From Secundilactobacillus collinoides DSM 20515 = JCM 1123 (GTDB lineage: Bacteria; Bacillota; Bacilli; Lactobacillales; Lactobacillaceae), in assembly GCF_001435975.1 (NCBI RefSeq), contig NZ_AYYR01000023.1, positions 46,606 through 110,605 on the forward strand: a stretch of 64,000 bases of DNA, in the 5' to 3' direction. This document shows positions 1 to 9,129 of this stretch, piece after piece. The notes beneath the pieces were generated by a model. It ran no database searches, had not been told where the DNA came from, and worked only from the letters and a program-made list of their open reading frames with translations. Numbering within the stretch: the first letter of the stretch is position 1; each line of letters starts with the position of its first letter. The position numbers and the translations under genes are program-made.

Positions 1-2
1 AA

Positions 3-1235
3 GCAAACGGCATCGGCTTGTCACAAGACAAGATGGCTATGCAACGCTTGAAGGAAGCTGCTGAAAAGGCTAAGAAAGACTTATCAGGCGTTACTGAAGC
101 TTCAATTAGCCTGCCATTTATTTCTGCCGGCGACAACGGCCCACTGCATTTGGAAGAGACATTGACCCGTGCAAAGTTCAACGAACTCACTTCTGACTTA
201 GTTGAAAAGACACGTGTCCCTGTTGAAAATGCCTTGAAGGACGCTGATTTGTCAGCAGGCGACATTGACGTCGTTATCTTAAACGGTGGGTCAACTCGGA
301 TCCCAGCCGTTCAAGAAGCTGTTAAGAAGTGGACTGGTAAGGAACCAAGTCATTCAATCAACCCTGACGAAGCCGTTGCTTTAGGGGCCGCCGTTCAAGG
401 TGGTGTTCTGACCGGTGATGTTAAGGACGTTGTTTTACTTGATGTTACGCCATTGTCATTAGGTATCGAAACCATGGGCGGTGTGTTCACCAAACTGATC
501 GACCGGAACACCACGATTCCTACTAGCAAGTCACAAGTCTTCAGTACTGCTGCTGACAACCAACCAGCCGTTGATATTCATGTGCTGCAAGGTGAACGGC
601 CAATGGCTGCTGACAACAAGACTTTGGGCAACTTCCAATTGACTGACATTCCTGCTGCGCCTCGTGGCGTTCCTCAAATCGAAGTTACGTTTGATATTGA
701 CCGTAACGGGATCGTTAACGTTTCCGCTAAGGACAAGGGAACCGGCAAGGAACAAAAGATCACCATCAAGAGTTCCGGCGGTTTATCGGACGACGAAATC
801 GACAAGATGATGAAGGAAGCCCAAGAAAACGAAGAAGCCGACAAGCAGCGTAAGGAAGAAGCTGACTTGAAGAACGAAGTCGACCAACTCTTGTTCACTG
901 TTGACAAGACCTTAGACGAAGTCAAGGGTAAGGTTTCTGACGACGAAATTCAAAAGGCTAAGGACGCGCGTGATGCCCTTAAGAAGGCCCAAGAAGATAA
1001 CAACGTTGAAGAAATGAAGACGAAGAAGGACGACTTGAACAAGATTGTTCAAGACCTTTCCGTTAAATTATATCAACAAGCCCAACAAGAACAGGGTTCC
1101 GCTGACGGTGCTGCTGGTGCCGATGGCGCAAATGCCGGTGAAAAGACTGACGATTCATCCAAGTCTGATGACAAGGGTGACGGCAAGACCTTTGACGGTG
1201 ACTTCTCAGAAGTTAACGATGACGACAAGAAGTAG
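3..1235 (+). CDS. dnaK: Molecular chaperone DnaK (Hsp70), C-terminal two thirds, cut by the window edge
   Basis: ATP-dependent cytosolic chaperone that works with DnaJ and GrpE. The frame is open from the first bases, so the true start lies upstream; the TTG at 18 is internal. About 410 residues are present, against roughly 610 in the family, so the first half of the ATPase domain is missing. Visible are the late ATPase motif NGGSTRIP, the interdomain linker [15 protein letters not shown], the beta-sandwich substrate-binding domain, the helical lid rich in Lys and Glu, and an acidic Gly/Asp/Lys tail ending EVNDDDKK. A terminator follows at once, and dnaJ comes next on the same strand with its own promoter. 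The identification is secure. Confidence 0.98.
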   Translation, partial: ANGIGLSQDKMAMQRLKEAAEKAKKDLSGVTEASISLPFISAGDNGPLHLEETLTRAKFNELTSDLVEKTRVPVENALKDADLSAGDIDVVILNGGSTRIPAVQEAVKKWTGKEPSHSINPDEAVALGAAVQGGVLTGDVKDVVLLDVTPLSLGIETMGGVFTKLIDRNTTIPTSKSQVFSTAADNQPAVDIHVLQGERPMAADNKTLGNFQLTDIPAAPRGVPQIEVTFDIDRNGIVNVSAKDKGTGKEQKITIKSSGGLSDDEIDKMMKEAQENEEADKQRKEEADLKNEVDQLLFTVDKTLDEVKGKVSDDEIQKAKDARDALKKAQEDNNVEEMKTKKDDLNKIVQDLSVKLYQQAQQEQGSADGAAGADGANAGEKTDDSSKSDDKGDGKTFDGDFSEVNDDDKK

Positions 1236-1255
1236 TCTCGTTTAAACAAGCTGGC

Positions 1256-1289
1256 AAAAAGCCAAGGCTCTGGTGGGCTTTGGCTTTTT
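1256..1289 (+). terminator. Intrinsic terminator after dnaK
   Basis: A stem formed by AAAAAGCCAA and TTGGCTTTTT closes on a short loop and ends in a T run, 20 bases after the dnaK stop. It separates dnaK from dnaJ, although read-through is possible. Confidence 0.85.
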
Positions 1290-1317
1290 GTTTCATTGCG
1301 AATTATGTTATCCCTAG

Positions 1318-1346
1318 TTGGCCTAACACTGAGAATATGGTATATT
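1318..1346 (+). promoter_or_regulatory. Probable sigma-A promoter of dnaJ
   Basis: TTGGCC at 1318-1323 and TATATT at 1341-1346 are separated by 17 bases, about 70 bases upstream of the dnaJ ATG. No CIRCE-type inverted repeat was seen here. The promoter is inferred from spacing and similarity only. Confidence 0.5.
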
Positions 1347-1416
1347 TAGGTGTTATGAAATGACTCGAACGGATAACAACAAATCAAGAATGAAACGCGT
1401 AATTGGAGGTTAATTA

Positions 1417-2583
1417 ATGGCTGACAAGGATTATTATGAAACACTCGGGGTCAGCAGAGATGCGTCCCAAGATGAGATCAAGAAAGCCTACCGGAAATTA
1501 TCAAAGAAGTACCATCCTGATATCAATAAGGCACCAGGTGCTGAAGAGAAATTCAAGGAAATTACCGAGGCTTATGAAGTCCTCAGTAATGACCAGAAGA
1601 AAGCGAACTACGACCAATACGGTTCGGCAGACGGCCCTACTGGATTTGGCGGCGGTGGCGCTGGTGGTGCTGGCGGCGGCTTTGGTGATTTCGGTGGCTT
1701 CGGCGGCGGTGCCGGTGGCGGCTTCGAAGACATCTTCAGCCAATTCTTTGGCGGTGGCGGCGGTGGCCGTTCACAAAACCCCAACGCGCCACAGGCAGGT
1801 CGTGACCTGCAGTACCAAATGAACCTGAAGTTTGAAGAGGCCATCTTCGGTAAGAAGACGAAGATCAAGTATAGTCGTGAAGCCCAATGCCACACCTGTG
1901 GCGGGTCTGGCGCAAAGCCTGGAACTCACCCAGAAACGTGTCAAAACTGTGGTGGCTCCGGCTACGTGGTCAGTGAAACTAACACGCCATTGGGTCGGAT
2001 GCGGAGTCAACAAGTCTGCCCAGTGTGCCACGGGACAGGTCAGGAAATCAAAGAAAAATGCCCAACTTGTGGCGGTTCAGGCCGTGAAGAAGAACGGCAT
2101 GAAGTGGAAGTCAACGTCCCAGCCGGCGTTGACGATGGCCAACAAATGCGGTTGCAGGGTCAGGGGGAAGCCGGCACAAATGGCGGCCCTTATGGTGATC
2201 TGTTTATCGTGTTTGAAGTGGCGCCATCTAAGGTCTACACCCGAGATGGAGCAGATATTTACTTGAACAAGGACATTAGTTTTGTTCAAGCGGCTTTAGG
2301 CGACGAGATCAATGTGCAGACCGTGCACGGCGACGTTAAGATGAAGGTGCCTTCTGGCACGCAAACAGGGTCGATCTTCCGTCTGAAGGGCAAGGGTGCG
2401 CCGCGGCTTCGTGGCAACGGTAACGGTGATGAACGTGTAACGGTTCGCATCGTGACACCAAAGAACCTCAATAAAAATCAAAAAGTAGCGCTGCAAGCCT
2501 TTGCTGAAGCCGGCGGTGATAAGCCGGTATCAGGTAAGAAGGGCAATTTCTTCGATAAGATGAGGGATGCGTTTGATAATTAA
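1417..2583 (+). CDS. dnaJ: Co-chaperone DnaJ (Hsp40)
   Basis: Stimulates the ATPase of DnaK and delivers unfolded substrates. The 388 residues fit the full-length type I family. In order they show a J domain with the HPD signature in KKYHPDI (residues about 5-70), a very Gly/Phe-rich linker (about 75-120), a zinc-finger domain with four CxxCxGxG motifs (about 150-215), and the C-terminal substrate-binding beta domains. The ATG is preceded by TTGGAGG. It lies downstream of dnaK, the usual order in lactobacilli. The Gly-rich linker produces a long antisense proline-rich open frame that is not a gene. Confidence 0.98.
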   Translation: MADKDYYETLGVSRDASQDEIKKAYRKLSKKYHPDINKAPGAEEKFKEITEAYEVLSNDQKKANYDQYGSADGPTGFGGGGAGGAGGGFGDFGGFGGGAGGGFEDIFSQFFGGGGGGRSQNPNAPQAGRDLQYQMNLKFEEAIFGKKTKIKYSREAQCHTCGGSGAKPGTHPETCQNCGGSGYVVSETNTPLGRMRSQQVCPVCHGTGQEIKEKCPTCGGSGREEERHEVEVNVPAGVDDGQQMRLQGQGEAGTNGGPYGDLFIVFEVAPSKVYTRDGADIYLNKDISFVQAALGDEINVQTVHGDVKMKVPSGTQTGSIFRLKGKGAPRLRGNGNGDERVTVRIVTPKNLNKNQKVALQAFAEAGGDKPVSGKKGNFFDKMRDAFDN

Positions 2584-2592
2584 GAGTGTGGA

Positions 2593-2883
2593 AGAAGGCG
2601 TTTAGGAGGCGGAGCATAAGTAACTTTCGGCATCAAATCCCGGGTTTGGATTTGGTGTCGGAAGTTGCTTATGCAGGAGCCTCCTGCCTTCTGGAACACG
2701 TTTCCGCTACAGATGGGGCAACCGCCGAGGCCAAAACCACAGTGCAAAAAAAGCTGTGATTAGTTTGGATTTGGTGTCGGAAGTTGCTTATGCAGGAGCC
2801 TCCTGCCTTCTGGAACACGTTTCCGCTATAGATGGGGCAACAGCCGAGGTCAAAACCACAGCGTAACAATAACGCTGTGATTA
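2593..2883. repeat. Palindromic repeat element with a tandem 119-bp duplication of its right part
   Basis: Two layers of structure are visible between dnaJ and lepA. First, the stretch at about 2593-2639 is the imperfect reverse complement of about 2648-2695, giving a stem of some 45 bases around CGGG. Second, the block at 2644-2762 is repeated almost exactly at 2763-2881 (period 119). Each block ends in a small hairpin of the CACAGCG/CGCTGTG type. The conserved ends match those of the element at 18.1-18.5 kb in inverted orientation. No convincing protein is encoded. It is either a mobile palindromic repeat or a structured RNA. Confidence 0.8.
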
Positions 2884-2974
2884 TCCAAACCAACGCCTAC
2901 CCTCAGCACACTGATTATCGAATTTTCCAAAAATTGTCTCAGTTAAATAGTGAAACGACCATTAAGGCCATAGT

Positions 2975-3010
2975 AGAGACTCCATTTCATTTTATTGAAA
3001 TGGGGTCTCT
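2975..3010 (+). terminator. Strong hairpin upstream of lepA, terminator-like
   Basis: AGAGACTCCATTTCA pairs with TGAAATGGGGTCTCT (one mismatch) around a six-base loop. The following bases CTTGTATT are only moderately T-rich, so termination is likely but not certain. It would end transcripts coming from dnaJ and the repeat. Confidence 0.6.
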
Positions 3011-3189
3011 CTTGTATTACTGAAAATCGTTGGAACGGTTGCATAAGAGGACACGTCTGTCACTTGCCGGCCACTTTCTTCAAGATTCATCAACATTTAG
3101 TTACCTATTTGAGATTCATAGGCCAGTATAGATAACCAAGCAGCAACGCGCACCACAAAACTAAGACTTGCGTAACCTCTCCAAAATGT

Positions 3190-3219
3190 TTGTCTAACCC
3201 CCCTCCAAGTTGGTATAAT
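3190..3219 (+). promoter_or_regulatory. Probable lepA promoter
   Basis: TTGTCT at 3190-3195 and a consensus TATAAT at 3214-3219 with an 18-base spacer lie about 50 bases before the lepA ATG. Confidence 0.6.
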
Positions 3220-3269
3220 AGACTGATTAACGAAACGAGCTTAACTGAGAAAGTAGGGACTTAATAAAT

Positions 3270-5108
3270 ATGGATCTTGAACAAATGAAGGAGCACCAAC
3301 AGTACATCCGGAACTTTTCCATCGTGGCCCACATTGATCACGGTAAATCAACGCTGGCGGACCGGATTTTGGAACTGACGGATACTGTTGCGAAGCGCGA
3401 CATGCAAGATCAACTGCTGGATAACATGGATCTTGAGCGGGAACGCGGCATTACGATCAAACTTAACGCCGTGGAATTGCAGTATCAAGCAAAAGATGGG
3501 CACACCTATGAGTTTCACCTCATTGACACACCAGGACACGTGGACTTCTCTTACGAGGTCTCACGAAGCCTAGCAGCCTGTGAAGGCGCCGTCCTGGTGG
3601 TTGATGCTGCTCAGGGTGTGGAAGCACAAACGTTGGCCAACGTTTATTTGGCCTTGGATGACGACCTTGAGATTTTGCCAGTCATCAATAAAATTGATTT
3701 GCCGTCAGCAGACCCGGAGCGGGTTCGTCAAGAAATTGAGGATGTTATCGGGATCGATGCGTCTGAAGCTGTGTTGGCAAGTGCCAAGCAGGGTATCGGC
3801 ATTCAAGACCTGCTGGAACAGATCGTGCATAAGGTACCGGCACCAAGCGGCGATTTGACCGCGCCATTGCGTGCACTGGTCTTTGATTCAATTTATGATG
3901 ATTACCGTGGCGTTGTGCTGAGTGTCCGTGTGTTCGAAGGGACGGTTAAACCCGGAGATAAGATCAAACTGATGAACAGCGGTTCAGAATACGAAGTCAC
4001 TGAAGTTGGGGTGAACTCACCAAAGCCGCTGAAGCGAGACATGCTGATGGCGGGCGAAGTTGGGTACATCACGGCCAGCATCAAGGATATTACTGATACG
4101 CGTGTGGGTGATACGGTCACTGGCGCAGCAAACCCTGCCAAGGAAGCTTTACCGGGTTACCGTGAGATGGCGCCCATGGTTTATGCTGGGCTTTACCCAA
4201 CGGACAACGCAAAGTATGGCGATTTGCGAGAAGCATTGGAAAAATTAAAATTAAACGATGCGGCTTTGGAATTCGAACCAGAAACGTCACAGGCGCTGGG
4301 TTTTGGTTTCCGGGCCGGGTTCTTAGGCATGCTGCACATGGATGTTGTGCAGGAACGTTTGGAACGCGAATTTGACTTGGATCTGATCACCACTGCGCCA
4401 TCGGTGACCTACCATGCTAATTTGACGGATGGGACGCAAAAAGAAGTTGAAAACCCGTCCGAAATGCCGGAAGTGTCGTCCATTAAAAATATCGAAGAAC
4501 CTTACGTGAAGGCCACTATCATGACACCGAACGACTATGTCGGTCCAGTCATGGAACTGTGCCAACGCCGCCGGGGACAATTTATCACCATGGAATACTT
4601 GGATGATTATCGGGTCAACGTCATTTATGAAATGCCGCTGTCAGAAATTATTTTTGATTTCTTCGATAAGTTGAAATCCAGTACAAAAGGGTACGCTTCG
4701 CTGGATTACGAACTGGATGATTACCAACAAAGCGACTTGGTCAAGATCGATATTCTACTGAACGGCGACAAGGTCGATGCGCTGAGTTTTATTTCTCACA
4801 GAACTTTTGCTGAGAAACGGGGCCGGGACATTGTCACAAAACTAAAGGGAATCATCCCACGCCAAAACTTTGAAATTCCAATTCAAGCCGCGATCGGCGC
4901 CAAAATCATTGCTCGGACGAACATTCGTGCCTACCGGAAAGATGTTACCGCCAAGATCCATACCGGTGATCCGGACCGCCGTGCGAAGTTGCTGGATAAG
5001 CAAAAACGTGGTAAGGAACGGATGAAGTCGGTCGGAACGGTGGATGTGCCCCAGGAGGCGTTCATGGCTGTTCTGCAAACTGACGAAGAAGAAAATGGCG
5101 GTAAGTAA
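3270..5108 (+). CDS. lepA: Elongation factor 4, ribosome back-translocase GTPase LepA
   Basis: Translational GTPase of the EF-G superfamily acting on ribosomes. The 612 residues match the family. The G1 motif AHIDHGKS lies near residue 20, followed by the switch region [16 protein letters not shown] (G3) and NKIDLP (G4). Domain II, EF-G-like domains and the basic LepA C-terminal domain ending in [11 protein letters not shown] follow. The ATG has only a weak ribosome binding site (GTAGGGAC). It stands alone between a hairpin and a terminator with its own promoter, so it is a single-gene unit here. Confidence 0.98.
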   Translation: MDLEQMKEHQQYIRNFSIVAHIDHGKSTLADRILELTDTVAKRDMQDQLLDNMDLERERGITIKLNAVELQYQAKDGHTYEFHLIDTPGHVDFSYEVSRSLAACEGAVLVVDAAQGVEAQTLANVYLALDDDLEILPVINKIDLPSADPERVRQEIEDVIGIDASEAVLASAKQGIGIQDLLEQIVHKVPAPSGDLTAPLRALVFDSIYDDYRGVVLSVRVFEGTVKPGDKIKLMNSGSEYEVTEVGVNSPKPLKRDMLMAGEVGYITASIKDITDTRVGDTVTGAANPAKEALPGYREMAPMVYAGLYPTDNAKYGDLREALEKLKLNDAALEFEPETSQALGFGFRAGFLGMLHMDVVQERLEREFDLDLITTAPSVTYHANLTDGTQKEVENPSEMPEVSSIKNIEEPYVKATIMTPNDYVGPVMELCQRRRGQFITMEYLDDYRVNVIYEMPLSEIIFDFFDKLKSSTKGYASLDYELDDYQQSDLVKIDILLNGDKVDALSFISHRTFAEKRGRDIVTKLKGIIPRQNFEIPIQAAIGAKIIARTNIRAYRKDVTAKIHTGDPDRRAKLLDKQKRGKERMKSVGTVDVPQEAFMAVLQTDEEENGGK

Positions 5109-5140
5109 TTTTTTACCTGTAACGAATGAGCACTTTAACG

Positions 5141-5182
5141 CAAAAAACACCTCAATAGTCGATTGGCTATGGGGTGTTTTTT
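5141..5182 (+). terminator. Terminator after lepA
   Basis: AAAAAACACCTCAATAG pairs with CTATGGGGTGTTTTTT around a short loop, 33 bases past the lepA stop, and ends in a T run. Confidence 0.9.
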
Positions 5183-6054
5183 GAGTATCATTTCAATTCT
5201 GTCGGTTTTGCGAACACGGGTGCTATAGGGCCTAGTGCTTAATTTAATGCGATGGGGTGGTAATTAAGCTGTCGCTCAAACGGCATCGTTAATGTTCTAA
5301 CTAGGCGTTCGTTAACAGTCTTTTCCCATATATTTCCTTCCTAGTAGAAACTGCGATAACCAATGAAAGATGCTAAAATAGCACTCAGTTACAAGAATCG
5401 TAAACAAAAAAAGCAATCGAGAACAAATTCTCAATCGCTTTTGCAGTATTGACAGGTGTTATTAAACTTTTGTTTATTTCAAAACCAAGAAACGCTTGCG
5501 TTCGCGTTCAGTAGTCAACACAGGGAAAGTGAGCAAAAAAATGTACGGCTAGCGAACAGTGATTGGCACCAAATAGCCCACTCGTTACCTCTCCAGTGGT
5601 GATGCGAGGAATTTACTGAGTCATTGAGGTTGTTTTGAAGTCACTTGAGGGTAACTGCGCACGTTTAATTGGGAAACGTGCACAACAGGCATTTATGGCG
5701 TCTGGTCACTAGACTGATCATCAGACGGTTACAAGCGGAACCGATGTTTGGAAAACCACGAGACGCATCGCAACCAGTGATGGACGCACCGGTGATTCGC
5801 TCAAACCCTATTAGTGGGTTGGCGGCGACAGGTCATAAGCGAGTGGTGGTTTCAATGTGAACAACCGCTTGCAGCTACTGGTGATCAGTAACGCGTGTCA
5901 CCGGGTCGGGGACAGAGTCGTCACTATGGGTTGGTCAGGTAAATCTGGTCGGCGCGGGGAGTGTGCGCAATCAGTCATGACCAGTGACAATGCTGTATCG
6001 TGACCACGGTTGATTCTTGGTGATGACACCACCTCCTTAATGGTGACAAATGAG
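5183..6054. other. Intergenic region of about 870 bases without a supported gene
   Basis: Between the lepA terminator and the 3' end of galU no open frame shows a family signature or a ribosome binding site. It contains a hairpin at about 5411-5443 (arms AGCAATCGAGAA and TTCTCAATCGCT, bidirectional terminator-like), an isolated TTGACA at 5449-5454 without a clear gene downstream, and a short perfect inverted repeat GCACGTTT/AAACGTGC at about 5660-5682. The stretch at 5880-6050 is GC-richer and repeats GTGAC/GTCAC words. It may be a decayed gene or a small RNA locus. Confidence 0.5.
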
Positions 6055-7029
6055 TTACTGGTGAATACTAACGCTGATTTTTGGCCGTGCAGATTTCTTA
6101 ACGGCAGCTGACAAATGCTTTTGCGGTACCGTTTGTGACTTTGCGGCATCTTCGGCGTCTAACAGGGTGGTCAACGTTTTCAGGTAGTTGCGCAGACCGT
6201 CGCGTGTTTCCGGATGACGCAAGCCAAACGCAATGTTGGTTTCCAGCCAACCGAGTTTGTTACCAACGTCGTAACGCTGCCCTTCAAAGCGGTGGGCGAA
6301 AACGCGCTGAGTTTGATTTAACCGGTCGATGGCATCGGTGAGCTGTAATTCGTTTCCCTTACCGATGGGGGTCTTTTCTAACGCGGTAAAGATCTCTGGT
6401 GTAAACAGATAACGGCCAATGATCGCCAGGTCTGATGGTGCATTTTCTGGTTGCGGTTTTTCTACGAACTGTTTGACTTGATAGAGGTCATCATTAACAG
6501 CAGTCAGGGGGTCGATGACACCGTACTTAGCCGTTTCTTCGTGGGGGACCTGCATCACGCCAAGTGTTGAGGCGCCGGTCTGCTGATAACTCATGATCAG
6601 CTGCTGGGTCAACGATGTCCGACCTTCGTTGAGGTCATCTCCCTGCATGACCATGAAGGGTTCGTTGCCGATGAAGTCTTTAGCGGTCAATACGGCATCA
6701 CCCAGCCCGCGTGGATGCGACTGACGGATGAAGTAAAGGTTCATATCGGTGGTCTGCTGAACCAGTTCTAACATCTCTTCCTTATGGTTGGCGGAAAGGG
6801 CATCTTCCAATTCAGGATTGGCGTCAAAGTGGTCTTCAATCGACCGCTTATTCTTACCGATTACGATTACGATGTCCTCAATGCCAGCCTGGCGAGCTTC
6901 TTCCACGATGAATTGAATCGTTGGTTTGTCGACAATGGGTAACATTTCTTTCGCTAAGGCTTTGGTAGCAGGTAAGAAGCGGGTACCGAGTCCGGCAGCG
7001 GGAATAATTGCTTTGCGTACTTTTTTCAT
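6055..7029 (-). CDS. galU: UTP-glucose-1-phosphate uridylyltransferase
   Basis: Makes UDP-glucose from UTP and glucose 1-phosphate for polysaccharide, glycolipid and wall-polymer synthesis. The N-terminal nucleotide-binding signature GLGTRFLPATKA and the following KEMLPIVDKP are intact, as are the VMQGDD and FVEKP motifs. The longer open frame begins 35 codons upstream, but the ATG at 7029 (MKKVRKAIIPAAG) is preceded by TAGGAGTG and aligns with the family start. The 324 residues are slightly longer than the usual 290-300 because of a basic C-terminal tail. It is transcribed alone on the minus strand. Confidence 0.96.
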   Translation of the reverse strand: MKKVRKAIIPAAGLGTRFLPATKALAKEMLPIVDKPTIQFIVEEARQAGIEDIVIVIGKNKRSIEDHFDANPELEDALSANHKEEMLELVQQTTDMNLYFIRQSHPRGLGDAVLTAKDFIGNEPFMVMQGDDLNEGRTSLTQQLIMSYQQTGASTLGVMQVPHEETAKYGVIDPLTAVNDDLYQVKQFVEKPQPENAPSDLAIIGRYLFTPEIFTALEKTPIGKGNELQLTDAIDRLNQTQRVFAHRFEGQRYDVGNKLGWLETNIAFGLRHPETRDGLRNYLKTLTTLLDAEDAAKSQTVPQKHLSAAVKKSARPKISVSIHQ

Positions 7030-7412
7030 AAAAAACACTCCTATCTTAATGTCACGGTTATGGGGTTGATCGTGCACCGCTGAAATTGTGCAGTTCCGGT
7101 GATGGTTTAAGTGAACCATTGGGAAATGATACATTGTGGTCTGCGCCGGTCGTTACCGGTTATTGACGATGCATTTATTTTAGGGCAGGCGGCGGCCTGT
7201 AAAAAGCGAGGTTATCTAAACTGAAAATGAGTTTTTTTCATTGATGGTAGTCTTAATTACAACGGATACCGAAATAACAGGGTTCCAAAATGAAAAAATT
7301 TCAGAAAAGTTGGCGTTAGTGGGCATCATTTTTTTAAAATTGCGTTGACCCGATACAGAACTGGCTAAATGAATCACCACGTGCTATTCTAAGCATAATT
7401 GGAGGTGGCACT
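7030..7412. other. Divergent intergenic region between galU and a MerR gene
   Basis: About 380 bases hold the upstream regions of galU (minus) and the MerR gene (plus). A TTGACC at 7345-7350 is visible, but no well-spaced -10 partner was found, so no promoter is called. No gene is supported. Confidence 0.4.
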
Positions 7413-7832
7413 ATGCCAGAATTAACAATGACACAAGTGAGCCAGCAGTTTGACATTTCAGCTCACACCTTGCGTTATTACGACAATAATCACCTGATTC
7501 CGGGTGTGATTCGCAACGCCCGCGGCCGGCGGGTTTTTACCGAAGATGCTCAGGGCTGGTTACGTTACATCCTTGCGTTTCGAAGTGTTGGGATGTCGAT
7601 CAAGGAAATTCGACACTACGTTGACTTAACCAGTCAGGGGACAGACACCATAGATGAACGGTTGACGATGCTGGTTCATCAACAATCCGAAATTGATAAG
7701 CAGATTACCGATTTAAACGACAAAAAGAAATTGCTGCAGTGGAAGATTGATAATTACAGCGCAACGAAGGCTGAACTTACAAAGAAAACGAGTCTGAAAA
7801 ACGAAGCAGCGCCATACCAGAATTGGGTATAG
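7413..7832 (+). CDS. MerR-family transcriptional regulator
   Basis: A 139-residue one-domain regulator. The N-terminal winged helix has the MerR signature: HTLRYYDNNHLIP (residues about 18-30), then RRVFTEDAQGWLRYI and the GMSIKEIRHYVDL segment, followed by a coiled-coil dimerisation helix. There are no metal-binding cysteines, so it belongs to the small-molecule or aldehyde/redox-responsive branch seen beside reductases. The ATG at 7413 follows TTGGAGGTGGC. It is convergent with the short-chain dehydrogenase at 7864-8712, whose promoter has a MerR-type layout, so that gene is its likely target. Confidence 0.88.
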   Translation: MPELTMTQVSQQFDISAHTLRYYDNNHLIPGVIRNARGRRVFTEDAQGWLRYILAFRSVGMSIKEIRHYVDLTSQGTDTIDERLTMLVHQQSEIDKQITDLNDKKKLLQWKIDNYSATKAELTKKTSLKNEAAPYQNWV

Positions 7833-7842
7833 CGCTGCTTCT
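7803..7842. terminator. Bidirectional terminator overlapping the 3' end of the MerR gene
   Basis: GAAGCAGCGCCATACC pairs with GGTATAGCGCTGCTTC with one mismatch. The stem begins inside the last codons of the MerR gene and contains its stop. T runs occur on both sides (TTCTTTC on plus, CGTTTTTC on minus), so it can end both convergent transcripts. Confidence 0.8.
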
Positions 7843-7863
7843 TTCACACGCAGTATATTGGGC

Positions 7864-8712
7864 CTAAAAATTACCCGTTGATTCTGTAAGTGCTGCGTTG
7901 TCGGCATCACTTTTTGCAAGTGCATCGGCGTGCGCTTTAGCGGATGCCTGAGCGTCCTTACCAAGCAACAGGTGGGTTGGCGCTTGCGGCATCTTAACTA
8001 GCGTCTCGATAGCTGCTGCAACCTTTTTTGGTTCACTGACGTAGCGGGGGTGCGTGTTATCATCAGGGGCATCCCAACCGTCGTGCACCAGTTTGATCCA
8101 CTGCCCGACAGTTTCGGCGTATATGTCAGATGGTACGGCGGACATTGACTTGCCACCCCAATCTGTGCGCATGCCGCCGGGTTCCACAGTGGTGACCTGA
8201 ATATTAAACGGCTTGACCTCTGACGCTACGACTTCAGTGAGTCCGTTGACCGCGAATTTAGCGCTTTGATAAGCACTCAGTCCGGGCCCGCCAACACGAC
8301 CGCCGATGGAACTAATGTTGATGATGCGGCCAGCCCGCTGTTGACGCATGATGGGCAGCACAGCGCGAATGGTAAATAATGTGCCGTAAAAATCAGTATC
8401 CATTTGTGCTTTGAAATCTTCGGTGCGCATTTCCTCGGTCGCCGCCATCTGTGCGAACCCGGCGTTGTTGACTAGGACATCAATACTGCCAAAATGCTGG
8501 TAACCCGTTTGAATGACAGACGTGACTGCCTTTTCATCGGTCACGTCTAATTGCAACGGCAACAGGTGATCGCCGTACTGGGCGGTGGGATCCGCTAAGG
8601 AATCCGTATGGCGAGCGGTTGCAATTACGCTTGCACCAGAAGCCAGCGCCATTTCAGTGATTGCGCGCCCTAGACCTCGAGCACTGCCTGTAATAAACCA
8701 AATCTTTGTCAT
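7864..8712 (-). CDS. Short-chain dehydrogenase/reductase
   Basis: A 282-residue NAD(P)-dependent oxidoreductase of the classical SDR superfamily. The Rossmann motif TGSARGLG is near residue 8, NNAG near 86, a serine in ISSIGG near 138 and YQSAK near 153 give the Ser-Tyr-Lys triad, and the PGG motif follows. The Arg in the Gly-rich loop (residue 12) and ARHTD after strand 2 suggest NADPH preference, which is an inference. The ATG at 8712 follows CAGGAGGTTC. A 19-base-spacer promoter with a dyad lies just upstream, so it is probably switched by the convergent MerR. The substrate is unknown. Confidence 0.9.
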   Translation of the reverse strand: MTKIWFITGSARGLGRAITEMALASGASVIATARHTDSLADPTAQYGDHLLPLQLDVTDEKAVTSVIQTGYQHFGSIDVLVNNAGFAQMAATEEMRTEDFKAQMDTDFYGTLFTIRAVLPIMRQQRAGRIINISSIGGRVGGPGLSAYQSAKFAVNGLTEVVASEVKPFNIQVTTVEPGGMRTDWGGKSMSAVPSDIYAETVGQWIKLVHDGWDAPDDNTHPRYVSEPKKVAAAIETLVKMPQAPTHLLLGKDAQASAKAHADALAKSDADNAALTESTGNF

Positions 8713-8747
8713 ATCAAAGAACCTCCTGAATTTTGATTACGAGAGGT

Positions 8748-8778
8748 AGTATAGCTTATTAGAGTTGCTCTAAGTAAA
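8748..8778 (-). promoter_or_regulatory. MerR-type promoter/operator of the SDR gene
   Basis: Read on the minus strand, TTTACT and TATACT are separated by 19 bases. The spacer carries the inverted repeat TTAGAG-CAA-CTCTAA (8759-8773). The over-long spacer with a dyad is the hallmark of MerR-activated promoters. The SDR ATG is about 35 bases downstream. Confidence 0.72.
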
Positions 8779-8816
8779 GCAAAAACGGTTATTTATTTTA
8801 AAATTATTAATAAAAA

Positions 8817-8838
8817 AACCGCGACAATTGTCGCGGTT
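8817..8838 (-). terminator. Terminator of the small gene at 8848-9129
   Basis: AACCGCGACAATTGTCGCGGTT is a perfect palindrome, so only a short loop can form. On the minus strand it is followed by a run of T, and it lies 10 bases past the stop of the 93-residue gene. Confidence 0.8.
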
Positions 8839-8847
8839 CATAACTGC

Positions 8848-9129
8848 TTATTTTGTTAAGAAACCCATCATCACATTGCTGTGATCGTTTTCGGCGGTGT
8901 CAGCTTGTGTTTCACCAAAGTCTTCGTAGTGGGGTGCGTTGACCAAGCCCTTTGAAGCTACTGGGTGTAAACGGATGTCCAAGCGGCTTAATTCCTGGTC
9001 CAATTCCTGCTTCAAATCTTGTAAGTTAGCGTAGTGGGCGGCAGCGTCGTCAGCACTAACGGGTTGCTTCAGTAAGCTTTTTGCGACGGCTAATTGTTCG
9101 TTGTAAGTTAATGTATCCTTTAAAGTCAT
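8848..9129 (-). CDS. Small conserved-looking protein of unknown function
   Basis: I do not recognise this 93-residue protein. It is hydrophilic and acidic, has no signal peptide or membrane segment, and is predicted to be mostly helical (an Ala/Leu/Gln-rich helix at about 30-52, ending RLDIRLHPV). It is supported as a gene by an ATG preceded by AGGGGGATTC, by codon use like its neighbours, and by a strong terminator 10 bases beyond the stop, which makes it a one-gene unit. No function is proposed. Confidence 0.75.
   Translation of the reverse strand: MTLKDTLTYNEQLAVAKSLLKQPVSADDAAAHYANLQDLKQELDQELSRLDIRLHPVASKGLVNAPHYEDFGETQADTAENDHSNVMMGFLTK

Noticed and set aside
1608..1895. Minus-strand proline-rich open frame opposite dnaJ
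   Set aside because: It is the antisense of the Gly/Phe-rich linker of dnaJ, so the composition is a shadow effect.
2644..2881. CRISPR-like array
   Set aside because: Only two copies of a 119-bp unit without spacers, and no cas genes in the window.
5669..5860. 63-codon frame between lepA and galU
   Set aside because: No ribosome binding site, no family signature and a composition unlike coding sequence here.
7345..7390. Promoter of the MerR gene at 7413 (TTGACC...TATTCT)
   Set aside because: The spacing of 34 bases is too long for any known promoter class.
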